Below are positions 56,901 through 64,000 of a DNA stretch of 64,000 nucleotides, in pieces. The notes below the pieces were generated by a model, which saw only the letters and a list, made by a program, of their open reading frames with translations, did not search any database and had not been told where the DNA came from. Origin of the DNA: Brachypterus glaber (Eukaryota; Arthropoda; Insecta; Coleoptera; Kateretidae); assembly GCA_958510825.1 (NCBI GenBank), contig OY294047.1, positions 50,637,365 through 50,701,364 on the forward strand, read 5' to 3'. Each line of letters opens with the position of its first letter. The stretch's first letter is position 1. The position numbers were made by a program, and so were the translations under genes.

Positions 56901-58703
56901 TGGGTAGTAGACAGGCTAAGAAACTTTCTTATTGGTCTTGAGGAGTTTACAATTGTTACGGACTGTCAAGCACTTGTATATCTCAACTCCCAGAAGACAA
57001 CAAACTCCCAGGTAGCAAGATGGAGTTTACTACTCCAAGAGTATGAATACAAAGTACGGTTCCGTCCAGGAAGTAGAATGCAACATGTAGATGCACTCTC
57101 AAGGTCACCAGAGGAAAATAGCCAGGATACAATTGATGAATTGTACAGCGGGACAGAGGTGCTGCAAGTCATTACCCAGGAGGAACACATTGAGATCATA
57201 CAAAGAGTTGACCCCGAATTAAGTCGAAAAATGAATTTGTTAAATACCGAAGAAGAATTAACTAGAGAAGAGAGAGAAGACATAAAAGGATATAAATTGG
57301 AAGAAGGAAGGTTGTTAAAAGAAGTAAAAGTGCAAGACGATATGAGATGGCTATATGTAATTCCAAAAAGTGTGCGAAAAAGTATTGTTGTAAGCAACCA
57401 CAACATGATGGGACACTTTGGAGTGGAACGCACAGTGGCAAAAATTCTAGAAAGATACTGGTTCTCGGGTATACGCAAATATGTGAAAAACCACATACAG
57501 TCTTGCGTAGAATGCTTATACTCTAAGATACCAGCAGGGAGACAGCCAGGGTTGTTGCACCCCATACCGCCACCAGAGAGACCTTTTGCACGTGTGCATG
57601 GTGATCACCTGGGGCCATTTCAAGAAACTAGTGCGGGCAATTCATACATTTTTGTATTAATAGATGCTCTCACCAAGTATGTAAGGTTATATCCAATAGC
57701 GTCTACACGCACAGTGGACACTATCCCAGCAATCAAGGATTACATTAATTGTTATGGTATTATGAAGCTGTTAGTGACAGACAGGGGAACAAGCTTCACC
57801 TCCGAGGAGTTTGAGGGATTTTGCACCTGTGTGGGCATTAAACACATGCTAAATTCTTCTCAAAGACCTCAAGCAAATGGGCAAGCTGAAAGAGTCATGC
57901 GAGTCTTGACAGCTACATTGTTAACAAACAATAAGGAAGAAGACGAATGGGATGAAGATATAAAAGAAGTTGAGAGAAACCTCAACGCAGCAGTTAATAA
58001 AACGACAGGGAAAACACCGTTTGAGGCTTTATACGGGTTTTGTCCAACATTTTATGACGGAGCACTCAACATTGCTTCTGGTGAAAGAGATCCAGAGTGG
58101 AGACCACCAGAGCTTGTGCAGGAACAAATTAGACGCAGAATTGTAGCTGAACAAGAGAAATATAAGAAAAGGTACGACAAGAAACGATTTACAGGAGTAA
58201 AATATAGTGTTGGAGACATTGTACTAGTCAGGAATGTGCCCAAAAGTACAGGCAAACCTACAAAGTTACAAAGGAAGTACAAAGGACCTTTTGTCATCAC
58301 AGAAGTACTGCCCAGTGATACATACCGTATAGGAAGTCTAGAAGAAGATGAAGGAAGGTACTATACAACAACAGTACATGTGTCCCAACTTAAAATATGT
58401 AGGAATCCAGATGAAGCAGAAAATAGCTCAGGAGACTCAGAAGACGACAACCATCCAGGAGATGACAACCACTCAGAGGATGACGACCATCCAGGAGACG
58501 ACAACCACCCAGGAGATGACAACCAATCAGAAGATGACAACCACCCGGACAACCATGAAGATGGTGAAAGTGTAGTGGAAAGTGTAAGTGCGAAAAGTGG
58601 AAAATCTGAAAGTGGACTGGAACTGAAAGAAGATGAGGTAAAGATAGATAGGAAAAGAAAAACAAAGTTACCAAAAAGATTTGACGATTACCAAATGGAC
58701 TAA
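53994..58703 (+). CDS. Gag-Pol polyprotein of the gypsy retrotransposon, 1569 aa
   Basis: A single frame with no frameshift between Gag and Pol. Gag: N-terminal low-complexity region, capsid-like part, then two CCHC zinc knuckles at 253-266 and 274-287. Protease: DTGSS, Asp at 326. A Cys-rich tandem-repeat linker follows (about 490-545). RT: first Asp in SLDLAHGY at 710; the usual YxDD is CADD at 772-775; the preceding NAPxxF block reads NAPYELSRLM. RNase H: D922, E964, D990. Integrase: zinc-binding H1136, H1141, C1171, C1174; catalytic D1204, D1263, E1299 (D-35-E spacing). A GPF motif lies at 1431-1433, then an acidic tail of GDDNHP/SEDDNHP repeats. Apart from the RT motif everything looks intact. 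The ATG at 53994 is 270 nt after the LTR. Confidence 0.95.
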   Translation: MTDNAASGNGANGGSSNVPSTVDQTQQVQDLINTVTLMSQLMTSQMQIINSTQNVIPQVPITVFAFEGDRDRHRATEWLNSINTSGVLQSWSDNTKLIMARSNLKGPAKDWYACQCIYDWATFQDKFTKSFVNSLSVSERWDLMKKRTQRSNESIACYFQEKRRLCYELGLNDKDSRVEILKGLAKPQVASSLLVKEHKDLEELWQDLLLLEGILERSSTQKPTQYNNRNNNSSSQGQTITQNMKKEEKLSFCFNCGGKDHKASSCEKSKTPLCFKCQKPGHQRKACPEKDKQPTSVLAVDVMKNSVNKFLKDIVLFGNKLVGLVDTGSSVCTIKESNVDEHLICGNPVDLIAFGNDCVRSLGTVRGMIFVDDVSAEIEFYVVPDTAQQVHVIIGRTFTELPQICYLRLGEQFRFEWADNFPSKHDEIVLDVERKLPIRCASEKVVPPESVSFVECTIEEETVSVPIVNEFPKDVHITKGQTLARICLCEDSTCQEDNASQEFNSACEKDSTCQEDSASQEFNSACQEFHSACQEFHSACQDDSASNSVFAITDNVPAAQSTEKVKLTIDMINTDADVDDNMKTELLNLCQEFRDVFSFTYAELGLTDLIEADIEDNNVPVQKKPYRASISERKKISEIVKEWKENGIVTETDSSYATPVLLVGKKNGDSRLVGDYRFLNQQTVRKIFPISSMEEMFECLHDASIFCSLDLAHGYLQIPLAESAKKKTAFVTPDETGQFERLIFGLKNAPYELSRLMALVLGDLRNQIVINCADDFLIPAKEWSQMLERLRKVFEALQKAKLTLKLSKCHFAMRTVEFLGFKVSGDGISPGPNKVKAVKDFGVPKNATEVRRFLGLTGFFRKFIENYATRARPLSDLTRKSADFQWLEDQVKAFKDLKEALCTSPVLKIYNPKAKITEVHTDASSMGLAGVLLQGQEVGKLHPVYYISKKTTPAEGRYHSSKLELMAIVWVVDRLRNFLIGLEEFTIVTDCQALVYLNSQKTTNSQVARWSLLLQEYEYKVRFRPGSRMQHVDALSRSPEENSQDTIDELYSGTEVLQVITQEEHIEIIQRVDPELSRKMNLLNTEEELTREEREDIKGYKLEEGRLLKEVKVQDDMRWLYVIPKSVRKSIVVSNHNMMGHFGVERTVAKILERYWFSGIRKYVKNHIQSCVECLYSKIPAGRQPGLLHPIPPPERPFARVHGDHLGPFQETSAGNSYIFVLIDALTKYVRLYPIASTRTVDTIPAIKDYINCYGIMKLLVTDRGTSFTSEEFEGFCTCVGIKHMLNSSQRPQANGQAERVMRVLTATLLTNNKEEDEWDEDIKEVERNLNAAVNKTTGKTPFEALYGFCPTFYDGALNIASGERDPEWRPPELVQEQIRRRIVAEQEKYKKRYDKKRFTGVKYSVGDIVLVRNVPKSTGKPTKLQRKYKGPFVITEVLPSDTYRIGSLEEDEGRYYTTTVHVSQLKICRNPDEAENSSGDSEDDNHPGDDNHSEDDDHPGDDNHPGDDNQSEDDNHPDNHEDGESVVESVSAKSGKSESGLELKEDEVKIDRKRKTKLPKRFDDYQMD

Positions 58704-58847
58704 AGACTGAGTAAGTTTTAAGTTTTGAATTTTTTTTCCTTGTCCTAAGATGTTTTTTTTATTTTCATTTGAAGTAAAATGTAAGTTTTTTTTTATTTTA
58801 ATGAAAAGTGTAGTGTGGGGACACACTTTAAGTCAGGAATGACCGAG

Positions 58848-59037
58848 TGTTGGAAATTCGATATAGCATTCTATGTAGTATATTCGATGTAAGCGAGTTC
58901 GATGCCGAAGCACGCGCTTGCGCGCAGTTGGGCTTGGCGTCGCGTGTTGTTAACGGTCGTAAATGTTGATCAGGTTTTTTCTCAATATATTATGTTCAAT
59001 AATACAATTGTTTTAATTCCGACATCAATATCTAACA
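58848..59037 (+). repeat. 3' LTR
   Basis: 190 bp, identical to the 5' LTR, followed by the TACG duplication. Confidence 0.95.
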
Positions 59038-59350
59038 TACGACACTATAATTATGTTTGATAATGTAATTTAATTAATTATTAAAATTAAACTACTAGTT
59101 CTCAAATAAAACTAATATTTCTTAAAATTTACAATAAAATATCTAAAGCAGGTGTTGCAACCGGCAACACTGTATTGCTTGACAAAGTTTACGACATTAG
59201 ACTGTGAGTTTACACATTCTTTCTCTCTCTTTACAACACAACAATAGTCACTCCCCACCAGCCCCTCACCGCAGTTGGTTCTCGCTTCAAACAAAGCATA
59301 CGGTAGATTTCATCATATTTATTCTTGAGGTAAAAGTTCTTTGGTTCAAA

Positions 59351-59560
59351 TCAAGCATTTACATGCTTGAAATTAAGCATTTGCAACGTTGTATGTAAAT
59401 AAAGCTATAAACGTGCTTTATTTTAACCGTTTATGGGATACAATCAAACATCTTCGTGCTTAAAATTAAGCATTTGAAAAGTTTTTTACAATTTCTGTGC
59501 TTAAAATTAAGCATTTGCGTGTTGTTTATAAATTAGGCCATAAACATGCTACTACTGTAA
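59351..59560. repeat. Iterated TGCTTAAAATTAAGCATTTG palindromes
   Basis: Three to four copies of a 16-20 bp palindromic unit (near 59371, 59458, 59500) plus single ATAAACATGCT / AAACGTGCTTT variants. Function unknown. Confidence 0.55.
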
Positions 59561-59975
59561 AAAACAAAAACAATAAGTAGTTTTTTTTAAATAAACTTTA
59601 AATTTTGCATATATCGTGATCTTTTGGGATTAAAATTTAAATATCGTTGAGTTCCCGCGCTTAAAATACCTATTTATGATTGGTTGCAATTAAAAATTGT
59701 GTTTAAAAAGACATATCTTGAAAACAAAAGCAAATAGAAAAACTCATGACAAAATAATGTTTTTTTTGTCTGTTTTAAATCATAGAAATTTTATTCGTTA
59801 TAATTAACACTAAGAAATGTCAAGAAAAATGTTTGACCATTTTTGGATACATTTCTTAATATATTTTTTTCAGTGTACACTACAATTTTGTACAACACAA
59901 AATTTGACGGTGTTCTATCAACAGTTTGTATATTACAACTCATTATATTATTATTAGATTTTCGTATATTTTTCA
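59561..59975. other. Non-coding, no gene recognised
   Basis: AT-rich, no repeat copy identified. Confidence 0.35.
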
Positions 59976-61160
59976 TTATTATACTATTCACATCGCAAGC
60001 GCTAGAATAGTGTTATACGGTAGTTTCGAATTTCCCAAAATCGCCAGAAAACGTCCTAGACAAAAAATTCTTGGATAAAAATGTGTTTCATGAAAAAATA
60101 AGGAACTTTTAAAATTTTCGTCCATCTGTCTGTCTGTCCGTCCGTCCATCCGATGTCACTATTTTTGTGATCACGATAACACAAGAACGAATAATCCGAT
60201 CGACGAAATTCTATGAGGGGAAGATCTCTATTGTTTTTAAGAATAATACCCCTAAAAACAAAAAAGTTATGGGGGGTTAACTTAAAAAAAATCGAAAAAA
60301 ACTGAAAGAAAATTCCGTATTATACAGGAAAAATTACTTTTGAAAGTAAACAAAAAAGTTATGGGGTAAAACTTCGTAAAAAAAAATAAAAAACTATAAT
60401 TTTTAATTTTTTTTTTTCAAAATATTTTCATTTTTCCCAAAAAGAAAAAAAAATGATTTTTTAACGAGGGGCTGACCGCGAGGAAATCTTTTGTACAAGC
60501 CAAAGGAACTCAGGAGGAACTCTGGAGGAACTCAGGAAGAACTCCGAGGAACTCTGGAGGAACTCTTTGCAAAAAGGAGGAACTCTGGAGGAACTCTTTA
60601 TAAAATGGAGGAACTCTTTGCAAAATGGAGGAACTCTTTGCAGAATGGAGGAACTCTTTGTGCAAAAAGGAACTCTTTTGTACAAATTTCAGACGCGGTC
60701 AGAAACAATTATTATTTATTACCCATGTGGATTAACGTTCTTATGTTTAAACTAGATGAGCCGTTACAAACACTTTATAAAACATCTTACCGTCAGGGAC
60801 AAAGCTTTCTTCTCGTGAAGGTATTTTGGGGCGCCAATTTTGGTTCTGAAGGGGCGCCAAGTAAGTTTGGTAGAAACCGTCAGGGACAAAGCTTTTTTTT
60901 GAGGGTGCCTTATTGGCAGTAGTGCTTGCACAGCGGTAATTTCTACGGCTTATTTGCCAAAAATTAGCGAGGAACTCTTAAGGAACACAGGAGGAACTCC
61001 CAAGGAACAGTGGAGGAACTCCGAGGAACTCTTTGCAAAAAGGAACTCTTTTGAAATTTTTTTTCTGATTTTTTTTTTAAGTATTTGGGAAAATACAATA
61101 TATCATTTACTGTGAATAGTATATAATCGAATGCGTAGCATTACATTTCGCTTGTTTTAT
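59976..61160 (+). mobile_element. Family K copy carrying a nested family F fragment
   Basis: 59976-60460 matches the copy at 1424 (TATACTATTCACATCGC, GTCC run, CACGATAACACAAGAACG). 61060-61160 is the K 3' end (GTATTTGGGAAAATACA, ACTGTGAATAGTATATAAT, GAATGCGTAGCATTAC). The F fragment interrupts its T-rich segment. Confidence 0.6.
60464..61050. mobile_element. Family F, truncated copy, with GGAACTC arrays
   Basis: Left TIR CGAGGGGCTGACCGC, then ~20 tandem GGAGGAACTC units (60505-60680) and AAATTTCAGACGCGGTCAG. Two CCGTCAGGGACAAAGC units lie near 60789 and 60879. The right TIR is missing. The 143-codon frame here is a product of the array. Confidence 0.65.
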
Positions 61161-61663
61161 ATTTGGTTTGGCAAACTTTGTGTTTTATAATTATTAAAAA
61201 AGGGTGAAATAATATAAATTTTATTGGGTTACTATAAATAAACTCAAACAGTATTTTAAAGAAAACTGAGTAAACTTCTAAAGGACATAACAATTCTGAA
61301 TCATCAGGTTATTATACGAGGCGGGTGTGTGGGTGGGGGATGTCCCCTGGGTTCTGGGGTGACCTTTTTTTTAGTCACGTTTTGCCTATAGTTCGTGTAA
61401 AGATGCAAGTCGCTTGCAAAACAACTTTACGATATTTCAAAAACGCTTTGACCTAGAGACTTGAAAAAACAATGTTAAAAATAGGCCGTTTTGGCCCCTT
61501 CGTGCAAATATATGAAAAATACCAATTCCTATAGATTTGGACATGCTGAATACGATGCCGACCTTCAAGATTACAAAAACCATGTGGAAAACTGTTTTTT
61601 TTTTTCGTAAAAAGGTAAAAAAGATTAATTCTGAGCCAACGATGCCAGTAAAAATAATATATT
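61161..61663. other. Non-coding, decayed repeats
   Basis: Includes TTACGATATTTCAAAAACGC near 61427, similar to 27838. No gene. Confidence 0.35.
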
Positions 61664-62333
61664 CCCAGACAGCACAAGGATCACTTAAATATATCTTAAA
61701 GATGTCGTAGCTCGTCATTCAAGACGTCTTAAGAACGTCGGTTTTCGCCGTATATGCATCTTAAAGACGTCTTAACGACGTCGTATGTTACAAAAGGTAA
61801 CGTCTTTAAGACATATTTTTTAAGACGCCTTACTGACGCCTTGCACAGGTGACTTTACAATATAATACCCCCTCCCATTTACGTTGCTAGGTATGGTCGT
61901 ATTAATAAAAAAGCTTAATAAGAATTAAATGAGAGGTAATTTGGTTGTCAAAAAAAGATCTTAAAAAATGTGATTTTTTATATTTTTTTTCAGTTTTTTT
62001 TTTTAATTTCTTTTTTGATTTTTTTTTAATTTTTTCGTTTATCGTAAAAAAAAATAAAAAAAAAATAATTTTTTTTTTTAATTTTTTGTTTTTCAAAAAA
62101 AGATTTAAAAAAAAATGTAATTTTTTTTAATAGTTGATTTATTTTTAGCGATGAGTATCGAAGTTAAGACGTCTTGTACCGATACTTAAAAGACATCTTA
62201 TAGACATCATAATCAGATATCTTTTGAACATCCCTAAAAAGAAGTCCATAAGATATCCTTTTTATGTCTTTAGACGTCCAGACATAATTAAGATCTAAAA
62301 AAGACGTCTTTAAGATATCATGTGCTGTCTGGG
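61664..62333. mobile_element. TIR element with iterated AAGACGTCTT motif
   Basis: Perfect 13 bp TIRs CCCAGACAGCACA / TGTGCTGTCTGGG. About ten copies of AAGACGTCTT or close variants (AAGACATCTT, TAAGACGCCTT, TCTTTAGACGTCC) lie in the outer ~190 bp on each side. The middle is A/T homopolymer. Non-coding; target duplication not resolved. Confidence 0.75.
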
Positions 62334-63338
62334 TTATTTAATGAGCGTATAATACTTGCTATTAATCAATGAGGGTGAATTTTGCGACACAAGCCGATAG
62401 GCAAGTGGCGTATTCACCCGTGAAATTGTATTATTATTGTATTTTCCCCCCTTGCCCCATCCCAATGTTTACCAAAAACAATCCCGAGCGAGAACTTTTG
62501 GTAAAATACCTGTATGCCAAATTTCAAGTCTATAGCTTAAAGCGTTCTTAAGTTATCGTGAATACAAGCTTTCCCGGAACGACCGATCGCCGAATGAAAT
62601 TAATTTCTATCGCAAAAAAAATTTTTGAAATTTTTTTTACGAATACAAGATCTTGTCTTAAGACTACGAAATTTTGAACATTTTCAAAATCGGAAAGCAA
62701 AATGGAGAAACGTTTAAAAGCATAATCAAATTTTTTTACCCTTCGAGCATGAACGCTATACCTACCTACTTCCAGACATTTGTGCCAAAGTAATAAATAA
62801 AATTTCTTTTTTTCAACGGGATTTTATTCAGGATTTTTCTCATCATCAATAGTTTGTTTGGGTCTTTAAGAGACAGGCGCAGCCTATGGCTCATTTATCT
62901 AAAAAAAAAATATTTAATCTGAATTGAAAGTTGGGGCAGTGAGTCTATGCTCACTGATGCGAGTTGCATCTGTCATAATTTGGAGGATTTTTCTCTTAAT
63001 CGGAAAATTGTTTCCCCCAACTTTTTTTTTCGCGACACCCCTGTTTTTCACAAACATTCGATGAAAAGTTTTTATTGAAAACTCTGCTGAAAACTGAAAC
63101 TTGCCGAAATTAGCCGAAGCCCCGCAATCTTCGCGTTGTTTTGCTTCTAAAAAGTTGTCAACTTGGATATTTTTAATAATTATTACAAAATAAGATAATA
63201 ATCGAATGAAAAAGAGATTTTATTATTATTATTCAAAAATCGAACCAGCCCCTTATATGGAAACCTCTTGTGCGCATAACCAACTTACTCGACGCATGCG
63301 CGGCATCACGGTTTCTTCCAGTGTTGCATCGCCGAGAC
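62334..63338. other. Upstream region of how
   Basis: Contains a small hairpin (GGGTGAATT ... GTATTCACCC, 62372-62419) and an inverted K-like phrase (GCGTTCTTAAGTTATCGTG, 62541-62559). The last ~100 bp before the promoter are GC-richer. Confidence 0.4.
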
Positions 63339-63372
63339 TCAGTCAAAGTTAGTGTTCTATCGTGACGAGTTG
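63339..63372 (+). promoter_or_regulatory. how: Putative Inr + DPE core promoter of how
   Basis: TCAGTC at 63339-63344 matches the insect initiator, putting +1 at A63341. AGTTG at 63368-63372 is exactly +28 to +32 and fits the DPE consensus RGWYV. No TATA box lies at the expected -30 position. The implied 5' UTR is ~156 nt. Confidence 0.5.
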
Positions 63373-63496
63373 TGATAAAAAACTGATTTCGAGTTAAAAT
63401 TTACATGTCTAAATAAACAAACTATTGACAAAAAACAATACATATTTGTGCCACGTGTACGTTGTAATTAAAAACTTTGAAACTAATCGCTTAAAA

Positions 63497-63623
63497 ATGT
63501 GTGACCAGAATACGGCGTCAACGCAAAGCATAGCGGACTATTTAGCTCAACTTTTAAAAGACAGAAAACAACTTGCTGCTTTTCCGAACGTTTTTATACA
63601 CGTTGAAAGGTTACTAGATGAAG
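63497..63623 (+). CDS. how: Held out wings / Quaking first coding exon
   Basis: STAR-family KH RNA-binding protein; in insects it controls splicing, stability and export of mRNAs in muscle, glia and tendon (family knowledge). The exon encodes 42 residues from ATG 63497: a short leader MCDQNTAS, then TQSIADYLAQLLKDRKQLAA and FPNVFIHVERLLDE, the conserved start of the QUA1 homodimerisation domain. The donor GTAAGT starts at 63624 after one base of the next codon. The KH and QUA2 parts must lie beyond the window. An in-phase extension upstream has no ATG, so 63497 is the only credible start. Confidence 0.92.
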
Positions 63624-64000
63624 GTAAGTCACAAAAAACAACAAATTTTCCCGTTTTTCCGAATCTAAACAACAAAATTCTAAACATGTGATAGGTCTGT
63701 GACGTATGTACGGCGATTGTCATTTTTTTTTTTCAAGTTATTTATCAAAATGGCAAACAAATTGTTAAAAACTATTGATAAATAGTAAAGCTTTGACGAT
63801 TTTACAAATATTTAAATTCGGAATTCCAGTTTTAAAGTTTTGTATTGAGGCGTGGTCCGTGTATGCTTTGGTATGTAAGAAAATTAAATTTCTCAGCCTG
63901 TCTTGCGTTGCAAGATGTAGGTAGCAAAATATCTTTTATATTTTTTTCTCACTCAACAAGAATTTTGATCTTGTTTTGTTGTTTTCATTCTTGAACGACG
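63624..64000 (+). other. how: Start of how intron 1
   Basis: Follows a consensus donor. AT-rich, no further exon before the window ends. The open frame that runs into it to 63691 is read-through. Confidence 0.7.

Larger units (their letters stand above)
53534..59037 (+). mobile_element. Complete Ty3/gypsy LTR retrotransposon
   Basis: 5504 bp with two identical 190 bp LTRs, a 4 bp TACG duplication (53530-53533, 59038-59041) and one Gag-Pol frame. No env frame exists: only ~144 bp separate the stop codon from the 3' LTR. Pol order is protease, RT, RNase H, integrase, the Ty3/gypsy order. Identical LTRs imply very recent insertion. The tRNA primer site is unclear (TGG at 53733-53735, 9 nt after the LTR), and no classical polypurine tract directly abuts the 3' LTR. 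Confidence 0.95.
53289..59350. mobile_element. Family H element, split by the LTR retrotransposon
   Basis: The left end TAAATCAAAGAACTTTTACC and right end GGTAAAAGTTCTTTGGTTCA are inverted repeats of ~28 bp. The two halves (53289-53533 and 59038-59350) are separated only by the LTR element and its TACG duplication, so H was present first. The right half matches 38966-39310. Confidence 0.7.

Noticed and set aside
56966..57565. 199-codon minus-strand frame
   Set aside because: Antisense to the RNase H/integrase part of the gypsy polyprotein; no domain recognised in its own reading.
58704..58847. Envelope gene of an errantivirus-type gypsy
   Set aside because: Only ~144 bp separate the Pol stop from the 3' LTR; there is no room for env.
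60491..60922. 143-codon plus-strand frame rich in RRNSGG
   Set aside because: Generated by the GGAGGAACTC array of family F.
1..64000. CRISPR array, operons or bacterial signals
   Set aside because: Direct repeats here are satellites or transposon units of irregular spacing, and the genes have spliceosomal introns.

Overview
The window is eukaryotic nuclear DNA from an insect. It is AT-rich, intron-bearing and crowded with transposons. Two conserved animal genes are recognisable by sequence: the DEAD-box ribosome-biogenesis helicase Pitchoune/DDX18 and the first coding exon of the STAR-family RNA-binding protein Held out wings/Quaking. A putative Inr+DPE promoter at the second gene fits an insect. 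A beetle is my guess; the sequence alone does not prove the order. No bacterial feature, CRISPR array or rRNA was seen.

Layout. 1-5.6 kb: repeats only, including a piggyBac-type MITE with TTAA target duplications. 5.6-6.7 kb (minus): an intact single-exon C2H2 zinc-finger gene, bracketed by two inverted copies of a ~330 bp element (family A). 7-12.9 kb: foldback and MITE-type repeats, one of them a hAT-type element with a perfect 8 bp target duplication. 12.9-31.1 kb (plus): eight exons of pitchoune that join in phase into 514 codons from the Q motif to the stop. The N-terminal exon was not found. The introns are almost entirely transposon sequence, and at five of the acceptors a repeat ends only about 20-32 nt upstream of the exon. 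Intron 3 holds a near-perfect 405 bp palindrome. 31.1-53 kb: 3' UTR with a MITE in it, then a gene-free repeat field. It includes terminal-inverted-repeat elements whose interiors are built from iterated copies of a short motif, a Tc1-type transposase relic, a possible non-LTR relic, a 12 bp satellite and a row of abutting foldbacks. 53.5-59.0 kb (plus): a complete Ty3/gypsy LTR retrotransposon with identical 190 bp LTRs, a TACG target duplication and one uninterrupted 1569-residue Gag-Pol frame. Its reverse transcriptase carries CADD where YxDD is expected. It sits inside an older repeat (family H). 59-63.3 kb: more nested repeats. 63.3-64 kb (plus): promoter, first coding exon and start of intron 1 of the how/quaking gene.

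How the parts relate. The host genes appear independent; nothing suggests an operon or shared pathway. The recurring pattern is repeated transposon insertion and nesting. The most unusual signals are the iterated-motif TIR elements, the transposons trimmed up to splice acceptors, and the young retrotransposon with a non-canonical polymerase motif. Repeat boundaries and family assignments come from reading copies against each other by eye, without database searches.
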